Assembly (NCBI GenBank): GCA_025331445.1
Contig: JAIWNE010000267.1
Coordinates: forward strand, 1 to 12,536
Length of the DNA stretch: 12,536 bases
Reading direction: 5' to 3'
Source of the DNA: Blakeslea trispora
Taxonomy: Eukaryota; Mucoromycota; Mucoromycetes; Mucorales; Choanephoraceae
Shown: positions 1-8,473 of the stretch, piece by piece
Position numbering within the stretch: position 1 is the first letter of the stretch
Layout: each line of letters begins with the position of its first letter
Notes under the pieces: generated by a model
What the model was told of the DNA's origin: nothing
The model's input: the letters and a program-made list of their open reading frames with translations, nothing else
Databases searched by the model: none
Position numbers and translations under genes: made by a program

Positions 1-2547
1 AACGATTATTACTTGAATGAGAAATTCCCACTTCACCCATGCTACCTCTTGTTTGCAATGCTTCTCTTGTTGCGTAAGAATCAACTTGCCGATGCCACCT
101 GTGAGACTGTCATGTTGTTCTGTAACATGGTGCTCTGCCTGACCGAAGAAAGCTTTCGCTTTCCTAGTAAGGTATCCACCTTTGACAACTGGAACCTATC
201 AACCAATTACAGTAATAACAGCGTCAAGGAATATGCTAATTGCGTTGAATGCCATGCCATCCACCCATACGATACAAAAGAGGAAAAGGAGAAGATCCAA
301 GAGCAAGTTTATTGTTTAGACGCTGGTATTTTTGCTTCCTCTGCCATTTGCCAGGCCAAATTGATTGCTCCTATTCGCTCATTTTACTACAACTCGTTGG
401 TCAATTCTTTGGAGTCATTTTTCATGAGAGATACTTTTGTTGATCTCATTGGCCAATGGAGGTTCAGAGAGGTTAATCCCGGTACTTTGTCTGATATTTA
501 TGATGGTCAAGTCTGGAAGACTTTCAAACTTCAAGAAACTGATGAAAAGCCTTTCGTTGAGCAAAGCAACTATAACCTGCTCTTGACTCTCAATTGTGAC
601 TAGTTCCAAGCGTACAAGGATGACTACAGCGTTGGTGCTATTTATCTGACTGTTCAGAATTTACCCCGTGAGGTCCGTAATCTACGCACCAACACTATTT
701 TAGTGTGTTTGATCAGCGGCCCTAAAGAACCTAGCACATACGAAATGAACAACTACCTGCGTCCTTTAGTACAAGATCTGTTACTGTTGAAAGAAGGTGT
801 ACCAATGAAGACAAGAGGCAATGGCATGCAAATAGTCAAGACCGCCATCTCCCTGTACATGATGGACTTGCCTGCCCAGAAGAAAGTGGTAGGGTTAACT
901 TCTTACACTTCGGTTAATGCATGTCACAAGTGCAAGAAGCATTTCCCGGCTTTAGTTAGAGGTCAAGCCCCTCGGGACTTCTCCGATTTCAATGTGGAAG
1001 CCTGGACCAGAAGAACAAGCCAAGAACACCGTCGCCATGCCGAAGACTGGCTCAAGACCAATACCAAGACAGAGCGTGCAGAGAAAGAAAGAGAGAATGG
1101 TACTCGGTGGAGCGTCCTCTTGGATCTGCCATATTTCGATCCCATACGTCATGTAGGGATCGATATCATGCACAATCTTCTCTTGGGCGTCACTAAGCGC
1201 ATGACCATCATTTGGACAAGCCCAATGACCACAGTTACCAGAACCATCGAGCCAATGGTCTCCGTCAAGGACTTATGAGGCATGCAAGCAATCTTGCAAA
1301 ACAAGTTTGTTCTCCCTCCAAACCATGCGGTGTTATCCATAGCCCGTAAGATCACAATTGGTGACGGGTTCTCCAGATTTAAGGCAGACGAATGGTCTAC
1401 TTGGTTGTTGGTCTTGTCGCCATATTTATTGCCCCATATCCTCAACAAACAGGCCTTTGATCATTGGATGCTTCTTGTTAAGGCTTCCCGTATCTTTCTC
1501 TCTCCTTGTCTGTCATTTGATGAACTTGATGATGCTCAAGCCCTTCTCCATGAATTTCTCTCAACTTTCGAAGGTGTCTACAAAAGCAAGTCGTTGATTC
1601 CACCCAACTTCCACTACGCTATGCATCTGAAAGAGACAATTCTTGACTATTCAGCATCACCATCTCATTGGCTCTTCAACTTTGAACGATACAACCAAGA
1701 CCTTAAAGGCATTACAACAAATAGAAAGGATTGTGTCGAACGCACCTACCTCACCAAGTTCTTGTTGCAAGTGCATTCTGAGACTTCAATCGCAGCCTTG
1801 ATACCATGCCTACCCGAGTCTTGCACAGGTCAAGTACTGGAGCTTTTTGGGGCTTCTAAACCTGTTAGTCATGAATCAGTAGACAGCAGTTTCAGTTTGA
1901 ATACTTTTTACCAGCTGCGTATTGGTGATGTTCCTGCTTTTGGTTGCGAGGTACTTCCTCCAAAGACTGTCGCTTCGATCAAGGCCAAGCCAGCTACGTT
2001 AGCTAATGATGCTTTTACTTGTCTTGTTGCGTATTACGATGCGCTATATACAGGAACTTACAAGGATGAATTTGTCGCTGCACTTTGTCCTGGAACAATC
2101 GGCGTTGGAAGACAAGTTGAAACGTTCAAGCATGTTGATATACTGGGCAACCAGTTCAAGTCTGTTGAGACGTCAACAATAAAAAAACGTGGCTCATATG
2201 CTCTTGCATACATGCAACAAGACGACGCTGCTGTACTTCAGTACTGTCAAGTGCAGTGTCTATTTAAAAGTTCAATCATGGTAGAAGATGAAAACGGTAA
2301 CCTATCACCAACAACTCACACACTCGCCTTTGTCAAATGGTTTCAAAAAGCAGACAAACAACTGTATTATGAAAATAATAGCGATCCCAACAAGTATGGT
2401 ATAGAGCTCTTGCAGTCTTCTTTTGAAGTTGACTCGCATGCTTCAATTATCCCCATTAGTCAACTATACAGCCAAGCTGCTATTGTTCTAAACCATTTTG
2501 AAAATCTCCATGTTGCTCTTGATCTGCCCGCTAAAATAATTGCCTAG
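1..2547 (+). pseudogene. Tnp2/Transposase_21-like (CACTA-related) transposase, 5' partial, two nonsense codons
   Basis: One plus-strand frame stays coherent from base 1 (open at the left edge, so the true start lies outside) to the TAG at 2545-2547, about 848 codons, no introns needed. TAG at 601-603 and TGA at 1276-1278 interrupt it, and the sense of the protein continues on both sides of each. Recognisable parts are LNCD then stop then FQAYKDDYSVGAIYL (expected D-W-F motif, catalytic Asp at 598-600), GPKEP and NYLRPLV, a CHKC zinc-binding pair near 922-933, the GIDIMHNLLLG motif with Asp at 1162-1164, and FERYNQDLKG with Glu at 1684-1686. These match the D-D-E layout of Tnp2 transposases of CACTA/EnSpm-like cut-and-paste elements, which act on element ends in the nucleus. 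The first stop most simply replaces Trp (TGG), the second Arg (CGA). No CACTA-type terminus was found after the gene. The copy is probably inactive. An AATAAA at 2764-2769 could be its old poly(A) signal. Confidence 0.82.
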
Positions 2548-2551
2548 TTTG

Positions 2552-2691
2552 CTTTCTCTCTTCTCTCTTCTTTCTTCTCTCTTTTTCTCTTTTTCTCTTT
2601 TTCTCTTTTTCTCTTTTTCTCTTTTTCTCTTTTTCTCTTTTTCTCTTTTTCTCTTTTTCTCTTTTTCTCTTTTTCTCTTTTTCTCTTTTTT
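2552..2691. repeat. 140-nt pure pyrimidine tract with (CTTTTTCT)n microsatellite
   Basis: From 2552 to 2691 the plus strand is only C and T. Bases 2581-2691 are a perfect tandem repeat of the 8-mer CTTTTTCT, 13 full copies plus a partial one. The unit is mirror-symmetric, so the tract is a homopurine-homopyrimidine mirror repeat of the kind able to form triplex (H-DNA). It starts 4 nt after the transposase stop codon. Copy number should vary between strains. Confidence 0.95.
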
Positions 2692-3010
2692 ATAGTCATA
2701 ATTTTTTTTTGTATTTGTTGTTCTTACATCAATTACTTTTTTTTTCTAGTTTATCTGTTCTTCAATAAATTGTTATAATCCTTTTAATCTTTTTCAAATC
2801 TCTCTTCTTTTTTTTTTAATTTCTAAACTATCACTTTTCGATTTTTTTTATTGTTGCGTTTACTCTTTATTTCGAAATCAACTTTGGAGATCAACACTTG
2901 TCATGCAGCGATGTACTTTTTTTATACGCTTATATTATTTTTTGACTTAAACATTTTATTATTTCAAAAAAAAACAACAACAACACAAAGAGAAGAGAAC
3001 GAAACAACAG
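2692..3010. other. Gene-free AT-rich spacer between convergent genes
   Basis: AT-rich spacer with long T runs between the plus-strand transposase and the end of the minus-strand gene. It holds AATAAA on the plus strand (2764-2769) and on the minus strand (complement of 2955-2960, about 51 nt after the minus-strand stop), which fit poly(A) signals for the two convergent units. Open frames crossing it run through the coding exon of the opposite strand and show no protein character. I see no RNA gene here. Confidence 0.5.
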
Positions 3011-4060
3011 TTAGGAGCGATAGGCCCAACGAGGAAGAACTTGACGATACTTGTCAGGCAACTCCATCTCAACGACCTCGACGCGACGAGAAATACGAGC
3101 ATGTCTTGGCCTGCCTTGCATGGCTGCTCTGTCAAGGACACGGTAGAAGTTGTTCAACTAAACATATATAATCAGTACCATATATGAAAACTCCAAGTAA
3201 TACAACATACCTCTTCCGAGCGCCAAGAAGGAACAACTGTACGGAAGTAACCGCCAGTGACAGGGTCATCACCCTCTTCTTCCTCAGACATGTACTTCGT
3301 CTGAAGCACAGCCTCACATTCTTCACTGGTTCCGAAGCCCAAACCAAGCAAACCTTAAGAGGCAAGGTACTGTTCATTGCCAGCAGCACGCTTCTATAAA
3401 AAAAAAAGAGGTGAGTAATTATTTAAAGCTTGATAGTGAATTCTTTTACTAACTCTCTGCAAACGTCTAGCTTTACGAAGCAAAGCATTTTTTTGTTCAA
3501 GCTCCTGGGGAGCAAGGTCCTTCTTCTTGTCTCTTTTGACCATACCGTCAAACTGATTTCTGATCTTCATTTTCAGAGCCGAAAGAAGACCAGCAGAAAG
3601 CTCTTGATCATCCGGGTGACCAGTAAGAGCCTTTACTTCTTCGATTGCACCTTTGTAGATGCAATCGAAGGCATACAAGTTTCTAGTCGTATGTCTCATC
3701 GACTGGTCAAAGACAAACTCGACACCAAGGACTTTTGCCTTTTCGATGGCAATTTTGACAGCATCCTAAGCAATAATATAAATATGTAAGTAAAAGTGGT
3801 AGTATGAAAGGAGATGAATAACTTACTCGCAAGGCACGGTTGTCACCATATCTGGGCCCATCGTTGGTATTGGCGGTGGGCCGGCGAGCAGGAAAAAAAA
3901 TGGCTTCCATTCTGCCGACGCGACTGTTCATCAAGTCGAAGGCCTCTTCGAAACGGCTCTCAGCAACGTAAGGATGAGCAGCAGGACGAGAAGCAGCAGG
4001 ACGAGGGGCAGGGCGAGAGACAGGGCGAGAAGCGTTGGCAACAACAGGAATCTGGTTCAT
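3011..4060 (-). CDS. Four-exon gene of unrecognised family, one in-frame stop in the simplest splice model
   Basis: I do not recognise this protein. Read on the minus strand, exons are 4060-3827 (78 codons from ATG), 3765-3454, 3393-3211 and 3157-3011, ending in TAA. Introns are 61, 60 and 53 nt with donors GTAAGT, GTTAGT and GTATGT, and all junctions are phase 0. The product, about 291 codons, has a Pro/Ala/Arg-rich N-terminus (repeated RPxPRPAA-like pieces), then EAFDLMNSRVGRMEAIF, a helical charged middle (FVFDQSMRHTTRNLYAFD, KMKIRNQFDGMVKRDKKK), and a C-terminal GLLGLGFGTSEECEAVL ... GGYFRTVVPSWRSEELNNFY ... PRWAYRS block. TAA at 3357-3355 interrupts exon 3 at codon 195. An alternative second intron, 3449-3354 (donor GTAAAA, acceptor TTAAG), would skip it and keep frame, giving about 279 aa, but its acceptor lacks the T-rich tract seen before 3394. 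Either a recent pseudogene or an alternatively spliced gene. It may be an expanded lineage-specific family (inference). Confidence 0.68.
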
Positions 4061-4110
4061 TTTGTGGGAATAAAAAGATGATGAAATCAAATCGAGTATC
4101 CTGCATCTCT

Positions 4111-4117
4111 TTTTATA
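4111..4117 (-). promoter_or_regulatory. TATA-like box of the minus-strand gene
   Basis: TATAAAA on the minus strand lies 51-57 nt upstream of the ATG at 4060, a plausible core promoter spacing. The MULE target duplication starts only about 85 nt further upstream (4203), so the core promoter is intact but any distal control sequence is displaced. Confidence 0.4.
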
Positions 4118-4202
4118 CAATTTTCTACAGATCGTATTTTTACAGATCTTTTTTTGTGTTCGATTGGTTTTTTGTGTAAAAATAGGAGTTTGATGATATT
4201 TC

Positions 4203-4210
4203 AATTTATT
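4203..4210. repeat. Left target-site duplication of the MULE
   Basis: AATTTATT directly abuts the left TIR (first base 4211) and is repeated perfectly at 8389-8396 directly after the right TIR. Eight to eleven bp is the usual range for Mutator-superfamily duplications. Confidence 0.88.
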
Positions 4211-4368
4211 GAGTAATACTTGGCGCACTCACTTTTCACACTCACTTTTTAAATACACCCCACTTTCCACACTCACTTTTTAAATACACACCATTTTCTA
4301 CACTCACTTTTTTTGAGTTACACTTATTTTCTCTCCCCCCCGATTTTATATTAAAGAAGCGATGAGTG
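4211..4368 (+). repeat. Left terminal inverted repeat of the MULE
   Basis: Matches the reverse complement of 8192-8388 base by base, except for one missing 31-bp unit, a shorter C run (7 against 11), a shorter CT run and one substitution beside the C run. It holds two copies of the 31-bp subterminal repeat (4230-4258 partial, 4259-4289) and a diverged third (about 4290-4323), all built around ACACTCACTTTTTAAATACA. The inner edge is GATGAGTG at 4361-4368; beyond it the two sides differ. Confidence 0.92.
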
Positions 4369-4392
4369 TCTTTTGTCAAAGGTCCCTGAATT

Positions 4393-4415
4393 TATAAAAA
4401 AAAATGTCTTTTTAA
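4393..4415 (+). promoter_or_regulatory. Possible TATA box and 3-codon upstream ORF before the transposase start
   Basis: TATAAAAA (4393-4400) lies 25 nt inside the TIR edge. The first ATG after it (4404) opens a tiny frame, ATG TCT TTT TAA, that ends 12 nt before the transposase ATG at 4428. If transcription starts upstream of 4404 this would be an upstream ORF lowering transposase translation; if it starts about 30 nt after the TATA box the leader would be almost absent. Only sequence placement supports this. Confidence 0.3.
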
Positions 4416-4427
4416 CTCAAAATCAAT

Positions 4428-7108
4428 ATGAGCGATACAGAAATCATAGATTGTACTTTGGAAACCACCAATAATTGTTTGAATCAGGTTGATCATGTTT
4501 CTAATGGAAAAGACAACTATGAGGAATATAAAAGCGACTCCAAGTATATCGAAATGACAACTGAATTTGAAGATAGATTCAGTCAAGGTTCATTATTTGA
4601 TAGCTTGGATTCAGCCCGGGACGCTGCGATTCGTCGGGGTCTCAAGCATAACTGTCCCATGGTAACGCAGTCTTCTGTTTTGAAGACTGGACGTCTGGCG
4701 ATGGCATGTGTCCTTAGTGGCAGCTACCGAGCTGCTAAAAAAGACAATGTCAATAATCAAGATGAGACCTTGATAAACAAAGAACAGGCCTCTACTAACA
4801 AAGATAAGTGCCCATGTTACTTTTATGGCTACGTATCCAAAAAGACTGGAATGTTTGTCATCAAGAAATCAGAGTCAGCACACAATCATCACCTGGCTGC
4901 TAACCCTTCCACTTATCATGTCAATCGAACATTGAGTCCTGAAAATTATGGGATTGCTGCCAAATTGTTGCAAACTAAAACATCCTCTGAAACTTTAGAG
5001 GTAAAATTCATCGATGTTTGTTCTTAGCACAACGCTTATGAAAATGCAAATTACAAACTGATAGATTTTGAAGGTTGTTGGTGTTAACAACATCATCAAG
5101 AAGGACCTGGACAACATCAAGCAGCTTGCTGTTAAGAATGATGAAACAATCTCCAACTTCATTGGGCATCTTCAAAACAAGGGGTATCAGGTCAACTATC
5201 ATACTAATGAAGAAGATAGGGTAACAGCTATTTTTTTCATTCATAATAATGCTTTGGATGAATTACGTCGTTTTCCCGAAGCTGTTGTTCTTGACACAAC
5301 ATACAACACAGATAAGCAGAAAATGAAACTGCTTAATTTTGTTGTTCCCAGTACGCTGGCTTCCAGAGAAGGAAAACAGAAAGGCAACCAGCTTGCCACG
5401 ATACCTGTTGCTGCTGCCTGGCTTGATAGCGAAACCAGGGAAAGCTATTTGTGGGCTTTAAAGGCTCTCTGCAACATTGCCTGGCCTTCTGGCTCAACTA
5501 ATGAGCCCTCAAAGGTTTTCGTAACCGACAATGATGCTAGTCTTAGACATGCCATTAAGGAAGTTTTTCCTGATGCCTTGAATGTCTTGTGCTACGTTCA
5601 TATTAAGCACAACTTTATCAAAAAGTTTGTTGAAAACATGGTTTCAACCAAAGGTAAAGTTTGTTAGTTTCAGTTCTTCTTTCGCGAATCAACTACTTAG
5701 CATTTTAGTTTTAGATAAAGAAAAGCTTGAGAATAGACGTGAGAAGCTGAGCTACATCATCAATGATCTAGCAATGCAATGCAAGAGTGAAGAAGACATT
5801 GCCAAATGCCAAGAGAGATACAAGAAGCTTGTCAAAGAAGATGATCTTTTGAAACAAGGAGGCTCTGATGATTGTATAGAATACATGAATAGGTATTCCT
5901 CTCAATGACACATTCCAATATACAAACGATTAACACCTTTCGTTTTTGCAATAGAATGTTGTCTCAAAGACAGCATTGGATATCAGTTGACGTAGATAAG
6001 CATCTACATATGGGTTGTCGTACAGCCAATCGTGTTGAGGGAACTTATGCTGCAATTCAGCATTTCAACAGAACCTCTAATGGTTTCATTGGTTCTGTTA
6101 CTGATAGAATTGACGAATGGTACCAGATCAGGGTAATTTAAAGTTTAATGACTTGTAAAAAAAGCAATAACATCATGCCTTCTACAGGAAAGTTACAGAA
6201 ATTATCAGCAGGAGAAAGAAAGCCTTACTATCAGAAAAGAAGTTGTACAGAGCCCTGTGTACGATTTCCTTCAACCGTTGGTCAAAAGAATTACTGCTTT
6301 TGCATTGATCAAAATAAAGAATCAATTGATCAAAGGCTTGGCTTTGGACGAAGAAGGCAAACTAGAAGATGAATGCTCCTGCTTCACAAGACTTTGTCTT
6401 AGGCTTCTTTGTAAGCACACACTAGTCAAGATAGTTAAGCTTGAAGGATGTGTTCCTCTGTCTGAAGTGCATGAAAGATGGCACATTATCTACAAAAGTG
6501 GCAAAGGTATATTTATAAGAGGTTTTCCATTGTCTCATTTCTAATTGTTTTTCAGTAAGAAGAATAGGTGATGTTTCGAAGGAAGACGAAAGCGAAGGCA
6601 AGGATGTGGAAGAGGTAGATTTGACTGGGTCTGTAACTACAAAGTTGAATCAAATCTCGAGCCGATCGTACCAATTCGATTTGTTGGATCGATCAAAGAA
6701 GCATATTTGCTAAAATTACATGCATCATTCAACAAAATCGAAGAGCTTTTCACTGAGTTCGTCTCACACCAAGAGATGCAAGACATCTTAGATGATCTGC
6801 AAACTCTGGAAGAAAAAGCAATGAGAAACAATTTGGAAAAGAAAAAGAATCCAGTGTATCAATAATTTCCAAAGGTCGCCCAAAAAGAGAAAGACGTTTG
6901 AAGAGTGGTGTTGAAAAAGCTGTTGAAACCTTTTTGGAGAAAAGAAAAATCATCCTGAAGTCAGAGAGTCTTGAGAGGAAAAGAAAGCGTGAAAGCGAAT
7001 CTCAATTGATCAACAAAAAGCTCAAGCTGAATGCTATTGTCGAACAAAGAATTGAAGAAAAGAAAGAGATTAAAGAAAAGAATGAATGTGACGAGCTGGA
7101 AAACAACG
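4428..7108 (+). CDS. MULE transposase (FAR1-like region, DDE core, SWIM finger), N-terminal part of a probable OTU fusion
   Basis: Exons by frame and splice signals: 4428-5000, 5065-5653, 5715-5892, 5955-6132, 6188-6506, 6556-6614 and 6662-7108. The first five introns are 64, 61, 62, 55 and 49 nt and join in frame exactly. Residues about 70-165 resemble a FAR1/WRKY-GCM1-type zinc region, with CPCYFYGY and the SAHNHH histidines. The DDE core shows VVLDTTYNTD (Asp268), FVTDNDASLRHAI (Asp346), CYVHIKHNF (Cys367, His370) and ANRVEGTYAAI (Glu475). A SWIM finger follows, Cys569-x-Cys571-x9-Cys581-x-His583. The sixth intron (6615-6661, donor GTAGAT) is a weaker proposal; without it exon 6 stops at TAA 6711-6713 while the true protein resumes in another frame (PIVPIRFVGSIKEAYLL). 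A second frame change in an A-rich tract near 6835-6865 has no good intron and may be a frameshift or sequence error. Downstream are KGRPKRERR (AT-hook-like) and a Lys/Glu-rich coiled-coil-like linker. It should bind and cut the element's TIRs in the nucleus. Confidence 0.88.
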
Positions 7109-7169
7109 GTATAGATCACATTAAACATCAACGAAATTTACCTCAAACAACTTACAATGAACATCTTAG

Positions 7170-7906
7170 GATATTATTACGATCACTTACTTTCGCAAGT
7201 TGATCCAAATATTCCGAAGGAGAACTACAGCATCTTGATTGATGTTGAAGGTGATGGATTCTGTGGCTGGAGAGCTTTAGCTGTTCAAATCTATGATGAT
7301 GAACATCAATTTTGGACAGTGAAGAAGAAGATCAGGGACACCCTATTCAAAAATGAGAAGTTTTATAGGGACAACTTCAAAGACTATTTCGACTTTGATG
7401 AAGTCAAGAAACGAGTCTGTTTTGGCATAGAAGAAACAGTTGGTAGTGATGTCGTGAGAGATGAGCTTTCCGTGAGAGATGGAGATACTGAGGATGAAGT
7501 GAAATACTTCTGTAATCCTGAGTATTACTTCTCTTCAGTAGGATGCCCTCAACTAGCTGCTGATACTTTTTTTGCTCCGATTACTCTTTACAGTGAGAAG
7601 GAGTATCAAAACACTAGAGGAGTATCATATATTCCTCTTCTTACAGAATACACGGATGCAGAAATAAAGAAGAAGCGTCCTCAACCACTATTACTGCAGA
7701 GAGTCATTCAAAACCATTGGGTTACATTGGGTCTTAGACGATCCAAAAAGCTGCCTTGTCCATTACCGGATCATTCATACGAATTTGCAGCAAAGAATCT
7801 CAAGAAAGAAGCCAACATCAAGAAAACTGTTTGGAATTACTATCTGGTTTTTGCACAACAGTTGCCAAAAGATTCAGGTATGTTTGTAATAATACTGCAA
7901 GATTAA
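7170..7906 (+). CDS. OTU-type cysteine protease domain, C-terminal part of the MULE protein
   Basis: The frame open from 7115 to the TAA at 7904-7906 carries an OTU signature: IDVEGDGFCGWRALA with Asp and Cys of the DG-x-C motif (bases 7253-7264), a CPQLAADTFFAPITLYS middle strand region, and NHWVTLGLRR with the catalytic-type His at 7715-7717. All three catalytic positions are present. OTU proteins remove ubiquitin or ubiquitin-like proteins; the target here is unknown. An ATG at 7157 could start a separate protein, but a 61-nt intron at 7109-7169 (donor GTATAG, branch-like CTTAC, acceptor TCTTAG) joins the upstream linker (ELENNG) to YYYDHLLSQVDP in frame, so a fusion is more likely and the ATG would be intronic. 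At the 3' end a GTATGT donor at 7878 with acceptor at 7971 could replace the last nine residues by a hydrophobic tail ending at 8092-8094; I cannot choose between them. Confidence 0.8.
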
Positions 7907-8191
7907 ATCGCTCTAAACAAAACCGAATAGATGTGTTCAACAATGATTGATCTTTTTCCTCACTTCTTAAGATTTGAATTGGTTTAGATGCTACATGATG
8001 TTCATTCTATTCCTTTCCCCAACATATACTTTTAAAATTATAAATACGCAGGTTACATTCTTTTTCTCTGTATATCTCTAAATCCTTTTTTTATCTTGTA
8101 TCGAAGAAACCAAATTATGTTTGTTATTCACCAATCACTAATCTTTAAGACTAATATCGTCAAATAGCTGAACTTTGCATTTCCTTAAAAG
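7907..8191. other. Gene-free 3' part of the MULE
   Basis: AT-rich stretch between the OTU stop and the right TIR. It would be 3' UTR, or partly a last exon (7972-8094) if the GTATGT donor at 7878 is used. No other coding frame or RNA gene seen. Confidence 0.5.
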
Positions 8192-8388
8192 CACTCATCG
8201 CTTCTTTAATATAAAATTGGGGGGGGGGGAGAGAGAGAAAATAAGTGTAACTCAAAAAAAGTGAGTGTAGAAAATGGTGTGTATTTAAAAAGTGAGTGTG
8301 GAAAGTGGGGTGTATTTAAAAAGTGAGTGTGAAAAGTGGGGTGTATTTAAAAAGTGAGTGTGAAAAGTGAGTGCGCCAAGTATTACTC
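8192..8388 (-). repeat. Right terminal inverted repeat of the MULE
   Basis: Inverted copy of 4211-4368, 197 bp. It has an 11-G run (8219-8229) followed by a GA run, then the 31-bp subterminal repeats, and ends in TATTACTC directly before the target duplication. Confidence 0.92.
8279..8369. repeat. Three tandem 31-bp subterminal repeats in the right TIR
   Basis: Copies start at 8279, 8310 and 8341, spaced exactly 31 bp, each beginning GTGTATTTAAAAAGTGAGTG. They differ by one base (GGAAAG against GAAAAG) and the third loses the final GG. The left TIR has two clear copies. Repeated subterminal motifs in DNA transposons are usually transposase-binding sites, so this is the likely binding array (inference). 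Confidence 0.9.
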
Positions 8389-8396
8389 AATTTATT
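8389..8396. repeat. Right target-site duplication of the MULE
   Basis: AATTTATT, identical to 4203-4210 and directly adjacent to the last TIR base. Confidence 0.88.
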
Positions 8397-8473
8397 TAGA
8401 ACGATTTTCTTTGTCATTTTTATTCTTTTCTCTTCTATTTCTATTATTTTATCTTCATTTTGAAATAAAACTT

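Larger units (their letters stand above)
4211..8388 (+). mobile_element. Mutator-like element (MULE), 4178 bp, complete ends
   Basis: Ends are inverted copies starting GAGTAATACTTGGCGCACTC and flanked by perfect AATTTATT duplications, so both boundaries are fixed to the base. Inside is a plus-strand multi-exon gene for a MULE transposase joined to an OTU protease domain. Left TIR 158 bp, right TIR 197 bp; the 39-bp difference is fully explained by one extra 31-bp subterminal unit, four more G in a G run and four more bases in a GA run. Only about one substitution separates the two otherwise, which points to a recent insertion. It sits 142 bp upstream of the start codon of the minus-strand gene. 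Confidence 0.93.

Noticed and set aside
1..2850. Search for CACTA-type termini and target duplication of the Tnp2 element
   Set aside because: No CACTA/TAGTG end or flanking 2-4 bp duplication could be supported, and the left end is outside the window, so no element borders are given.
2851..3171. Plus-strand 106-codon frame
   Set aside because: It runs through AT-rich spacer and then antisense to the last exon of the minus-strand gene; its low-complexity start and Arg-rich end have no protein character.
3184..4179. Plus-strand frames opposite the minus-strand gene
   Set aside because: They are antisense shadows; the minus strand shows four exons with phase-matched introns, a TATA-like box and coherent protein.
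7157..7169. ATG at 7157 as the start of a stand-alone OTU gene
   Set aside because: Not excluded, but a phase-correct 61-nt intron spans it and links the OTU domain to the transposase, so a separate start is the less likely model.
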